A DNA stretch of 64,000 nt. Source: Tenacibaculum larymnensis. GTDB taxonomy: Bacteria > Bacteroidota > Bacteroidia > Flavobacteriales > Flavobacteriaceae. Each line of letters opens with the position of its first letter. Position 1 is the stretch's first letter. The translations under genes were made by a program, and so were the position numbers. The DNA is taken from NCBI RefSeq assembly GCF_028829235.1, contig NZ_JAIWJY010000001.1:310001-374000 (forward strand), in the 5' to 3' direction. Positions 34,110-41,430 of the stretch are shown here, one piece after another. The notes beneath the pieces were generated by a model, which ran no database searches, was not told where the DNA came from, and saw only the letters and a list, made by a program, of their open reading frames with translations.

Positions 34110-37100
34110 TTATTTTTTATCCTTTGGAAGGCTAAAGTACTCTTGAACCTTCTTTTTGTAATTTTGGCACAAAGGTAGTGATTGTCTGTTTAATATCTCT
34201 GTTTGGTTATAAAACAACTTTTTAAACTTCAATTCTTTTGTAGTATTGTTATTAAACTCCTGTAAATTGGTATTTGATTTACGCTGTTTATCTTTATTTT
34301 GTTCAAAAGTTGCTTTATCTAATTTAAGTAATTCATAGTTTAATTGCTGCATCCTATTAATGCTTTCTTGAGTAAACCCTTTTTCTAAAATTTCATTTTC
34401 TAATTGTTCCATTTCTTTTAATGCTTTTTTAGCATCACCATTCCCTCCTTTACCTTCTTTAATAGTATTTTCTAATTGTTCTCTTAGTTGAGATTGTTCT
34501 TTATAAATTTGATATAACTCACCATCTAAATCATCACTTTGTTCACCGTTTTGTCCTTCTTTTTCACCTTTATTTTTACCATCTTTTCCATTTTTAGGAT
34601 TCCCTTGGTTTTTCTTTTGCATACCTTGTTTCATCTTTTCCATCAATTCATTTTGCTTTTGAATGATGTCTGGTAAACTAAATGATTTTCCTTTTCCCTT
34701 CCCTTTTCCATTACCAGGTTTAGGGTTCTGCATAGCATCTAAAGTATTACTTAACATATCTGCCAATGTATTAGCAGAGGTCATAACATATTGTTGATTT
34801 GATATACCAGTCTGAAAATAATTATCTGCAAAGTTTTCTAAAGATTGATCTAAACTATAATGAGCTTGTGCTAAGTGATCTTGTATTTTTGATGAGATGC
34901 TAGGAACACGCATAGAAAGCACAAATAAACTATCATCAATATGCTCAAAATAGGTTTTAAGTTGATGTTGTTTTTGAAGGTTTTTACCAAAGTTAGGATG
35001 TGATGAATTTGAGGAAGAAAACTCATTCATCAAAGCTTCTTGGTCGAAAGAAAATGTAATAAGGTTTTCTAAAATTTGACGCAAACCTTCCATGTTTTCC
35101 TCTTCCATTTCAGCGCTCATTGATTGCATAGATTGTTGCATTTTCTGACTCATTTGCTGCATTTTTTTAGCAGCTTTTTTCTGACTTTTTTTAGTTTCAG
35201 AAGCGTTATTTTTTTCTAAGTTTTCTTCTGCTTTATTTAATTCTTCTTGAGTCTGTTTTTCTAAATCTTCCATAGAAGGCATTTCCATTGGTTGTTTCAA
35301 CTTCTTATTATCTTTTTCTAAGTCGTCTAATTCTTTTTTCGCTTTTTGAAACTCCTCATTAATCTGTTGTTGTTCTTCCTTATTAGTTTCTTTGTTACTT
35401 AACTCTTGTTGTTTTTTAGATAAATCATCAAGCTTGTTTGCCAACTGATTCATTTTTTGCTCCACATAAAAACGCTTAGTCATTTCTAAAATACGTTCTA
35501 AACTACGCTCCTGTTGTTTATTTTGTTCCGCTAGTTCTTTTGTCTTTTTAATTAAATCTTCTTTCTTCAGTTTATCTGCTAGCTTATGTAATTCGTCCAG
35601 TAATTTTTGTTGTTTCTCTAATTTTTTTAACTCTTCAATACGCTTTTTAAGGTCTTCTTTTTTCTGTTCTAAGCTTTCATTTTCTTCTTTCTTTTCAGAA
35701 AAATTCTCTTGTAATTTTTGCGTTTGACGTTGCATCATTTGCTTGTATTGCTCCTGACGCTTTATTAAATTTTGAATTTTCTTTTGATCATTCCAGTTAA
35801 TATTCTTCTTATTCTGTAAATCAAACTGAATCTTTTCTAAATCTTTCTTACTTTTTTGTTGTTGATCTAATGAATTAGTAATGTTTTCAATGTAGTTTTT
35901 TTGCTCTTGTAATAGTTCTTCTTCTATCTCCTCCTCCGTTTTTTGTCGATAGCTAAACTTTCTACTCATGGCTTTTTTACTACCATTTACAATATCATTA
36001 TCGTATACTTGAAAGTACATTTCATAGTCTATTCCCTCTTTTAAATCTAAATTTCCAGGAAACTCAAAATAAAAGGTTTGAATATTTTCTTTATTTATAT
36101 TAATTAACTGATTACCAGTATTTTGATTATTGTTTTTGTCATAATAAACCAATTCTAACCTCTTAAAACCATAATCATCAGCAATTTGACCTACAAACTG
36201 TGCATTTCCTCTTGAAATACTATCAATATTTGAATTTACATTAATAGTTGGATATTCATCTTTAGTCACATTAATAGAAAACTGTAGCTGTTCGTAATCT
36301 GTTAGATTTTTGTTAGATGTAGTTATTTGATAGTTTGTATTATTTAAAACACGTTTTGTAAACTCAAATTCGTTGTTTTCTTTTTGATTAAAATTTGTTC
36401 TTTTCTCTTTTTCTATGAAGGTAACTGTATCGGTTTCAGAAGTTTTTATGTCCCATTTTATAATTGTTCCTTGTGGAACATTTAAGTTTCCGGTGTTGTT
36501 AATCGTTTCAGAAGCTTTACCTATGTATGAAGGGTAAGTTAAGTTTAATGCTATATTTTGAATAGATGGAGTTTTAATAATTGTTATGTTATACTCATTA
36601 GATTCAATTCCGTTGGCACTAGCATAAAAAGTAATAGGGTTTTGAACTTCAGAAAACGTATATGAAAACAAACCATTTCCTTCACTTTCCATAAAGTATT
36701 GTTGATTATTAAAATGAATTTTGGTTTCCTGAGGTATTACCTCCCCTTCTGTTTGTAAGTAAACGGTTATATCTTTTCCTTTAATAACACGTAAATCTTT
36801 TGCTGTTAAATTAAAATAAAAAGGAGCTGGAGGGTTATATGCTACTGAATGATTTACTACACGATTAAAACTTTGTGAAAGTTTACTAGAAGTTCCTGTA
36901 AGCATAGAAATTCCCCAAATTAAGAAAGGAATTAAAGCATATTTTACATACTTTTTGTTTCTACTAAAGTCAATGGCCTTATTAAAAGAAACAGGCTGTA
37001 ATTCTTTTGATTTTTGCTCAATGCTTGCAGCTAATAAATCAGATTGCTGATTGTTTTGCTGTAATTGTAAAACGTTTAATAGTTTGTCTTTTACTTCAGG

Positions 37101-37403
37101 AAAATGATTTCCGATAATTTTAGAAGCCTCTTCAAAAGAAATTCCTTTTTGTAGCCCCACTATTTTAAAAATAGGAAAACAAATAAAACGGAAAAATAAG
37201 AATGCTTCTACTGCAATAAATAACCAAAATAAAATAGTTCTAGCAGTTGGTTTTAACCATAAAAAATATTCAATAAACAGTGTAAATAGTAAATAAATCA
37301 ATCCTAACGAAAAAAATAAAATGCTTCCTTTTATCAATTCGTTTGTGTAAAATTTCTTACTAAACAGCTCTAGTTTCTGTTGTATTTTATTAAAATCTCC
37401 CAT
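34110..37403 (-). CDS. Large DUF4175-type membrane protein with long coiled-coil region
   Basis: The 1097-residue protein has two N-terminal membrane helices (about 22-45 and 55-78) and a third near 150-165, then a beta-rich extracytoplasmic part (about 180-490). About 500-790 is a very charged coiled coil dominated by K/E/Q, followed by a methionine-rich segment (KKMQQMSQKMQQSMQSM) and a glycine/lysine-rich linker (PGNGKGKGKGKS; NGKDGKNKGEKEGQNG). This fits the DUF4175 family of Bacteroidetes, of unknown function. Site D of the parS-like set lies inside the gene. It is 86 bp upstream of ybeY on the same strand. Confidence 0.82.
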   Translation of the reverse strand: MGDFNKIQQKLELFSKKFYTNELIKGSILFFSLGLIYLLFTLFIEYFLWLKPTARTILFWLFIAVEAFLFFRFICFPIFKIVGLQKGISFEEASKIIGNHFPEVKDKLLNVLQLQQNNQQSDLLAASIEQKSKELQPVSFNKAIDFSRNKKYVKYALIPFLIWGISMLTGTSSKLSQSFNRVVNHSVAYNPPAPFYFNLTAKDLRVIKGKDITVYLQTEGEVIPQETKIHFNNQQYFMESEGNGLFSYTFSEVQNPITFYASANGIESNEYNITIIKTPSIQNIALNLTYPSYIGKASETINNTGNLNVPQGTIIKWDIKTSETDTVTFIEKEKRTNFNQKENNEFEFTKRVLNNTNYQITTSNKNLTDYEQLQFSINVTKDEYPTINVNSNIDSISRGNAQFVGQIADDYGFKRLELVYYDKNNNQNTGNQLININKENIQTFYFEFPGNLDLKEGIDYEMYFQVYDNDIVNGSKKAMSRKFSYRQKTEEEIEEELLQEQKNYIENITNSLDQQQKSKKDLEKIQFDLQNKKNINWNDQKKIQNLIKRQEQYKQMMQRQTQKLQENFSEKKEENESLEQKKEDLKKRIEELKKLEKQQKLLDELHKLADKLKKEDLIKKTKELAEQNKQQERSLERILEMTKRFYVEQKMNQLANKLDDLSKKQQELSNKETNKEEQQQINEEFQKAKKELDDLEKDNKKLKQPMEMPSMEDLEKQTQEELNKAEENLEKNNASETKKSQKKAAKKMQQMSQKMQQSMQSMSAEMEEENMEGLRQILENLITFSFDQEALMNEFSSSNSSHPNFGKNLQKQHQLKTYFEHIDDSLFVLSMRVPSISSKIQDHLAQAHYSLDQSLENFADNYFQTGISNQQYVMTSANTLADMLSNTLDAMQNPKPGNGKGKGKGKSFSLPDIIQKQNELMEKMKQGMQKKNQGNPKNGKDGKNKGEKEGQNGEQSDDLDGELYQIYKEQSQLREQLENTIKEGKGGNGDAKKALKEMEQLENEILEKGFTQESINRMQQLNYELLKLDKATFEQNKDKQRKSNTNLQEFNNNTTKELKFKKLFYNQTEILNRQSLPLCQNYKKKVQEYFSLPKDKK
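36465..36480. other. parS-like palindrome D
   Basis: TGTTCCTTGTGGAACA, identical to site A, inside the coding sequence of the DUF4175 gene. Confidence 0.5.
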
Positions 37404-37510
37404 ATCTAAGTATAAAAATACATGTTTTATGAGGAAATCTTAGTTAAAGATTTATTTAAACACTCATATTTCATTAATAAACTACTTTAAATACGTTATT
37501 TGAAGAAAAA

Positions 37511-37603
37511 ATAAGGATTTACCATACCTTTTATAAGGTAAAAAAAACGATGAGTATATAAAGTTGAATTAAATTGCTAGTACCAATTTTAAAAACTTTA
37601 AAG
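37511..37603 (+). promoter_or_regulatory. Conserved upstream block, copy 1 (leader-peptide gene 1)
   Basis: About 93 bp that recur upstream of peptide genes 2 and 3. It contains TACCTTTTATAAGGTA (37525-37540), whose end lies 64 bp before the ATG, and a segment AAAGTTGAATTAAATTGCTA ... AATTTTAAAAACTTTAAAG that can fold into a hairpin with paired AAAGTT/AACTTT ends. A -33-like TTG and a T-rich -7-like stretch are included. It probably holds the promoter and an operator. Confidence 0.65.
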
Positions 37604-37837
37604 ATGTTAAAAAACATTTCAAACTTAGGTATTCTGCTTAATAAGGTAGATCAAAAAAATATTAATGGAGGTTTCTTTTCAGGAAATAACGAGTGTGATA
37701 TAACAGGGTGTTATGAAAGTTATCCCGGAGGAAACGGTTATGTTGGTCGTGGTGAAGGAAATCCATGTGCTTTTGATACACCTTATGGTATGAGTTGTTC
37801 AGGAATTATACAAGATGGTTTGTGTTGTATAAGCTAA
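37604..37837 (+). CDS. Double-glycine leader, cysteine-rich peptide 1
   Basis: The ATG at 37604 gives 77 residues. Residues 1-23 are the leader (MLKNISNLG ... VDQKNINGG); cleavage after Gly-Gly would release a 54-residue core with six cysteines (31, 36, 55, 65, 74, 75) and many glycines (NECDITGCYESYPGGNGYVG). The leader resembles the bacteriocin-type leader that peptidase-containing ABC exporters cut. No exporter or modifying enzyme is adjacent. An upstream TTG is rejected because the leader begins at the ATG. Function is inferred only: a secreted antimicrobial or signalling peptide. Confidence 0.8.
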   Translation: MLKNISNLGILLNKVDQKNINGGFFSGNNECDITGCYESYPGGNGYVGRGEGNPCAFDTPYGMSCSGIIQDGLCCIS

Positions 37838-37857
37838 GATCCAGAAAATGTATGAAA

Positions 37858-37889
37858 GCAGTATTTATTTAAATGCTGCTTTTTTTGTG
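37858..37889 (+). terminator. Terminator after peptide gene 1
   Basis: AAAGCAGTATTT / AAATGCTGCTTT stem with one T-G pair, then seven T residues. Confidence 0.75.
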
Positions 37890-37913
37890 AAGTGTAGTTC
37901 AAATAATAAGTAC

Positions 37914-37929
37914 TTTTTGTAAGGAACAA
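37914..37929 (+). promoter_or_regulatory. Operator-like word shared with the peptide genes
   Basis: TACTTTTTGTAAGGAA is identical to the word at 39095-39110 upstream of peptide gene 3 and matches the others (TACYTTTTRTAAGG). It lies 35 bp before the outer-membrane protein start codon. Confidence 0.55.
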
Positions 37930-37964
37930 AAGCTTTTGTAAACTAACTAAAAAATATTTTCAGC

Positions 37965-38810
37965 ATGAAACAACTAGTTATACCAGTATTATTTTTAATT
38001 ACACTTAATGTTTTTTCTCAAAGTCCGTGGACAAAAAACAAAAACGAAGGATATATTCAAGCATCATTTACCTCAATTGGAAGCTATGATAAAATTTATG
38101 GGAATCCAGATTATAAGCCTCAACGAGAAATTACTGATAATACATTACAATTATATGGAGAATATGGTGTAACAGATAAAACAACATTATTTGCTAACAT
38201 TCCTTTAAAAATGGTGAAAACAGGTGATTTTACAGAAGACATGTCAGTAATTTTTCCTTCTTTTACTATCGATGAAGCTTCAGAAACTTTGTTAGGAAAT
38301 ATCCAATTAGGAATAAAACACAACTTTTATAATAATAAATGGTTGCTTTCAGGACAACTTTCTATAGAAGCAAATACAAGTACCTATAAAGAAAATTCAG
38401 GATTACGAAGTGGTTATGATGGATGGACATTTACACCGTTATTTTTAACAGGTAGAGGTTTTGACTCATGGTATATACAGGCTTTTACGGGTTTTGATAT
38501 TAGAACAAATGATTATAGTTCTAACTATAAACTAGGAGGAGAAATAGGGTATAAAGCTTTAAATTGGCTATGGATAGCTGGTTTTTTAGATGGTGTTGCT
38601 TCTTTAAAAAATGGTGATGTTGTGTTACCTCAAGAAAACTTAGCTACAGGTTTGTATGTAAATAATCAAAGCTATGCTGCATTTGGATTCAAGTTTATTG
38701 GAGAGTTTAATAAATCATTTGGTGTTAATGTAGGATTTGGCGGAGCCTTTGCTGGAAGAAATGTTGCTAAAGCTCCAGCTTTGAGTTTTGGATTATATCA
38801 TAAGTTTTAA
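37965..38810 (+). CDS. Outer-membrane beta-barrel protein lying among the peptide genes
   Basis: The 281-residue product has a signal peptide (ending LNVFSQ, about residue 19) and alternating hydrophobic/polar strands with aromatic girdles, ending in ...LSFGLYHKF with a terminal Phe, as outer-membrane barrels do. About 12 strands can be drawn, for example LQLYGEYGVTDKTTLFANIPLKM and WLSGQLSIEAN-like hairpins. It is not a known immunity protein. The operator-like word upstream matches the peptide genes, which suggests joint regulation. Confidence 0.72.
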   Translation: MKQLVIPVLFLITLNVFSQSPWTKNKNEGYIQASFTSIGSYDKIYGNPDYKPQREITDNTLQLYGEYGVTDKTTLFANIPLKMVKTGDFTEDMSVIFPSFTIDEASETLLGNIQLGIKHNFYNNKWLLSGQLSIEANTSTYKENSGLRSGYDGWTFTPLFLTGRGFDSWYIQAFTGFDIRTNDYSSNYKLGGEIGYKALNWLWIAGFLDGVASLKNGDVVLPQENLATGLYVNNQSYAAFGFKFIGEFNKSFGVNVGFGGAFAGRNVAKAPALSFGLYHKF

Positions 38811-38814
38811 AAAA

Positions 38815-38907
38815 GTATGGATTATCCTTACCTTTTGTAAGGCAAAATCACTGAAGAATTTTTAAAGTTGAATTAAATTGCTAGTACTAATTTTAAAACT
38901 TTAAAAG
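38815..38907 (+). promoter_or_regulatory. Conserved upstream block, copy 2 (leader-peptide gene 2)
   Basis: Second copy of the 93-bp block; operator-like word TACCTTTTGTAAGGCA at 38829-38844, ending 64 bp before the ATG. The segment after it (AAAGTTGAATTAAATTGCTA) is identical to copies 1 and 3. Confidence 0.65.
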
Positions 38908-39060
38908 ATGTTAAAAAACATTTCAAATTTAGGTACTACCCTAAACAAAAAAGAACAAAAAAATATTAACGGAGGTTTTGGACTTACCAGATGTAGATAC
39001 GACCAAGATTGTCCAAGAAGAGACATGTACTGCTTTCATGGCTATTGCCAATATAAATAA
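38908..39060 (+). CDS. Double-glycine leader, cysteine-rich peptide 2
   Basis: A 50-residue gene. The leader (residues 1-23, MLKNISNLG ... KKEQKNINGG) is nearly the same as in the neighbours; the core is FGLTRCRYDQDCPRRDMYCF plus HGYCQYK, with four cysteines spaced C-x5-C-x6-C-x4-C (29, 35, 42, 47). The core is basic and knottin-like in its CxxDxDCPxxxxCxxGxC pattern. It has its own copy of the upstream block and is followed by a strong hairpin. Confidence 0.8.
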   Translation: MLKNISNLGTTLNKKEQKNINGGFGLTRCRYDQDCPRRDMYCFHGYCQYK

Positions 39061-39070
39061 TTAAAAAAAG

Positions 39071-39102
39071 AATCTAAAAAGTAAGGTTTTTCCTTACTTT
39101 TT
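39071..39102 (+). terminator. Terminator/attenuator hairpin after peptide gene 2
   Basis: AAAAAGTAAGG-TTTT-CCTTACTTTTT forms a strong stem. Its CCTTAC arm can instead pair with the GTAAGG at 39103-39108, so the terminator and the upstream element of gene 3 are mutually exclusive structures. Confidence 0.6.
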
Positions 39103-39173
39103 GTAAGGAAAAATCAACTAAGAGTCTTAAAAGTTGAATTAAATTGCTAGTACTAATTTTAAAAACTTTAAAG
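39081..39173 (+). promoter_or_regulatory. Conserved upstream block, copy 3 (leader-peptide gene 3)
   Basis: Third copy; operator-like word TACTTTTTGTAAGGAA at 39095-39110, again ending 64 bp before the ATG. Confidence 0.65.
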
Positions 39174-39359
39174 ATGTTAAAAAACATTTCAAGCTTAGGT
39201 AGTACACTAAACAAAAAAGAGCAAAAAAACATTAATGGTGGTTTTGGCGGAGGAACTATGCAATGCTCTTCAAATAGTGATTGTGATATTCTTAATTCTT
39301 ACCCAGGAATGGAAAATGAACGTTTCTTTTGTTATTGGGGTTATTGTCAAATATCTTAA
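39174..39359 (+). CDS. Double-glycine leader, cysteine-rich peptide 3
   Basis: A 61-residue gene starting at the ATG at 39174. Leader residues 1-23 (MLKNISSLG ... KKEQKNINGG); core of 38 residues with four cysteines (31, 37, 53, 58; C-x5-C-x15-C-x4-C) ending FFCYWGYCQIS, similar to the end of peptide 2 (CFHGYCQYK), so cores 2 and 3 are distant relatives. Peptide gene 4 starts 8 bp after its stop, and the two form an operon. Confidence 0.8.
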   Translation: MLKNISSLGSTLNKKEQKNINGGFGGGTMQCSSNSDCDILNSYPGMENERFFCYWGYCQIS

Positions 39360-39367
39360 AACATTTT

Positions 39368-39544
39368 ATGTTGAAGAATATTTCAAATTTAGGTAGTACG
39401 CTAAACAAAAAAGAGCAAAAACTTATTAATGGAGGTTCTCTAATTTTTTGTTCGGTTTGTGTAGATTTTTGTAGATCACAAAATTTTCAAACTAAGGAAG
39501 AGTTTAGTGCTTGTTTTTATGATTGTAAACAAGATATGTGCTAA
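39368..39544 (+). CDS. Double-glycine leader, cysteine-rich peptide 4
   Basis: A 58-residue gene. The leader (MLKNISNLG ... KKEQKLINGG) is conserved, and the 35-residue core has six cysteines (28, 31, 35, 49, 53, 58) with C-x3-C pairs on both sides of a charged helix-like segment (RSQNFQTKEEFSA), the alpha-helical hairpin pattern. It ends in Cys. It has no upstream block of its own and relies on the transcript of peptide gene 3. Confidence 0.8.
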   Translation: MLKNISNLGSTLNKKEQKLINGGSLIFCSVCVDFCRSQNFQTKEEFSACFYDCKQDMC

Positions 39545-39552
39545 GAAACAAT

Positions 39553-39576
39553 AAGCGGACTTCGGTTCGCTTTTTA
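39553..39576 (+). terminator. Terminator after peptide gene 4
   Basis: AAGCGGACTTCGGTTCGCTT stem with a stable TTCG-type loop, followed by T residues. Confidence 0.7.
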
Positions 39577-39600
39577 TATTAATCTATAAATTAAAAAATT

Positions 39601-39753
39601 ATGTTAAAGAACATTTCAAAAACTGGTAAATTACTTAGTAAAAAGGAACAAAAGATAATTAAAGGAAACGGAGGATGCTTTCCTCTTGAGCCTTGTGATG
39701 TGGGTTACGTGTATGATTTCACAGCTTGTGCATGTGTTCCAGATAACTCATAA
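39601..39753 (+). CDS. Double-glycine-like leader, cysteine-rich peptide 5 (diverged)
   Basis: A 50-residue gene: leader MLKNISKTGKLLSKKEQK, with the cleavage region IIKGNGG shifted, then a 25-residue core with four cysteines (26, 32, 43, 45; CFPLEPC and CACVPDNS). It has no copy of the upstream block. It is the most diverged member and may come from an older duplication. An intrinsic terminator follows directly. Confidence 0.72.
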   Translation: MLKNISKTGKLLSKKEQKIIKGNGGCFPLEPCDVGYVYDFTACACVPDNS

Positions 39754-39763
39754 AAATTATTTT

Positions 39764-39790
39764 AAAAGCGAGTTAAACTCGCTTTTTTTC
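39764..39790 (+). terminator. Terminator after peptide gene 5
   Basis: AAAAGCGAGTT-AA-AACTCGCTTTTTTT perfect stem and T run. Confidence 0.85.
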
Positions 39791-39832
39791 TTTTTTCTCT
39801 TTCCTCCTTTTTCTTTTCTATTAACATAAAAC

Positions 39833-39840
39833 TATCTTTG
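39833..39840 (+). promoter_or_regulatory. -7 promoter element of gltX
   Basis: TATCTTTG, perfect TAnnTTTG, 22 bp upstream of the gltX ATG. Confidence 0.55.
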
Positions 39841-39861
39841 CGCTTTCAAATCAATAAAAAA

Positions 39862-41379
39862 ATGACTGAGAACGTAAGAGTACGCTTTGCTCCGAGTCCG
39901 ACAGGACCTTTACACATAGGTGGTGTAAGAACTGCTTTATTCAATTATTTATTTGCTAAAAAACATAACGGAACCTTTGTTTTACGTATTGAAGATACGG
40001 ATCAAACACGTTATGTAGCTAATGCAGAACAATATATCATCGATTCGTTAGAATGGTGTAATATTCCATTTGATGAAGGCCCAGGTAAAAACGAAAAATT
40101 CGGACCTTATCGTCAGTCAGAACGTAAAGATTTGTATAAAAAATATGCCGATCAATTAATTGAAAGCGGTTGGGCATATTATGCTTTTGATACAGCTGAA
40201 GAGTTAGATGCACATCGTAAAGATCATGAAGAAAAAGGAAAAAACTTTATTTACAACTGGCATAATCGTCAAAAATTAAACAATTCGTTGGCTCTTTCTG
40301 CTGATGAAGTAGCAGCTAAGATTAATGCAGGAGAAAAATTTGTGATTCGTTTTAAAACTCCACAAGATGAAACGTTGATTTTACAAGATGAAATTCGTGG
40401 TACGATTAAAGTTGAAACAAACACTTTAGATGATAAAGTATTATTTAAATCTGATGGTATGCCAACCTATCACCTAGCAAATATTGTAGATGACCATTTA
40501 ATGGAAATTTCGCATGTAATTCGTGGTGAAGAATGGTTACCTTCTCTCCCACTTCATGAATTATTATATCGTGCGTTTGATTGGAAAGCACCAAAATTTG
40601 CACACTTACCATTAATTTTAAAACCAGTAGGAAAAGGAAAATTAAGTAAGCGAGATGGTGATAAGTTAGGTTTTCCAGTATTTCCGTTAGAATATACAAA
40701 TGAGCAAACAGGAGATGTTTCACGTGGATACAAAGAAGACGGTTATTTTGCTGATGCATTTATAAATATGTTAGCATTCTTAGGATGGAATCCTGGAACA
40801 GAACAAGAAATTTTTAGTTTAAAAGAACTAACAGAAGCATTCGATTTAGCGCGCGTAAGTAAATCAGGAGCTAAGTTTAGTCCAGATAAAACCAAATGGT
40901 TTAATCAGCAGTATTTACAGCAAAAATCTAACGAAGAACTTACAGCGTTATTCTTGCCTATTCTTGAAGAAAAAGGTATAACTACAGATAAGGACCGTAC
41001 AGAGAAAGTAGTTTCGTTAATAAAAGAGCGTGCAACGTTTGTAGCTGATTTTTGGGAGTTATCTAGCTTTTTTTATCAAAACCCTTCAGAATACGATGCA
41101 AAAGCGGTTAAAAAGCAATGGAAAGACACTACGAGTGAGTTAATGCAAGAATTAGTAGAAGTAATTTCTAAAATAGAAGATTTTTCAATTGAAAATGCCC
41201 AAACTGAAATTAAGGGATGGATTACCTCAAAAGAAATAGGTTTTGGTAAAGTGATGCAACCACTTCGTTTGAGTTTAGTTGGTAAATTGGCAGGACCCGA
41301 TTTATTTGATATCATGACAATGATAGGTAAAGAAACTACCATAACAAGAATACAAAACGCGATTAACGCATTATCATAA
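39862..41379 (+). CDS. gltX: Glutamate-tRNA ligase
   Basis: I chose the ATG at 39862 (505 residues), which gives the usual start TENVRVRFAPSPTGPLHIGG. The HIGH-like motif is HIGG (about residues 17-20) and the KMSKS-like motif is KLSKRDGDK (about 259-267). It is a non-discriminating or discriminating class I synthetase that charges tRNA-Glu. A few flavobacterial insertions are present (FPLEYTNEQTGDVSRGYKEDG). It is followed by a strong terminator shared with the minus-strand barrel gene. Confidence 0.96.
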   Translation: MTENVRVRFAPSPTGPLHIGGVRTALFNYLFAKKHNGTFVLRIEDTDQTRYVANAEQYIIDSLEWCNIPFDEGPGKNEKFGPYRQSERKDLYKKYADQLIESGWAYYAFDTAEELDAHRKDHEEKGKNFIYNWHNRQKLNNSLALSADEVAAKINAGEKFVIRFKTPQDETLILQDEIRGTIKVETNTLDDKVLFKSDGMPTYHLANIVDDHLMEISHVIRGEEWLPSLPLHELLYRAFDWKAPKFAHLPLILKPVGKGKLSKRDGDKLGFPVFPLEYTNEQTGDVSRGYKEDGYFADAFINMLAFLGWNPGTEQEIFSLKELTEAFDLARVSKSGAKFSPDKTKWFNQQYLQQKSNEELTALFLPILEEKGITTDKDRTEKVVSLIKERATFVADFWELSSFFYQNPSEYDAKAVKKQWKDTTSELMQELVEVISKIEDFSIENAQTEIKGWITSKEIGFGKVMQPLRLSLVGKLAGPDLFDIMTMIGKETTITRIQNAINALS

Positions 41380-41383
41380 AAAT

Positions 41384-41413
41384 AAAAAAGCCGCTTTTTA
41401 AGCGGCTTTTTTT
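41384..41413. terminator. Bidirectional intrinsic terminator
   Basis: AAAAAAGCCGCTT / AAGCGGCTTTTTTT stem between convergent gltX and an outer-membrane protein gene. Confidence 0.85.
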
Positions 41414-41430
41414 ATATTAAATAAGAAGGT

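Noticed and set aside
37574..37603. TTG start codons upstream of peptide genes 1 and 3 giving longer leaders
   Set aside because: The TTG lies inside the conserved non-coding block shared by three copies, and all five leaders begin at the ATG with MLKNIS.
37965..38810. Outer-membrane protein as dedicated immunity or exporter for the peptides
   Set aside because: The sequence looks like a general barrel; only the shared operator word and position link it, which is not enough for a functional call.
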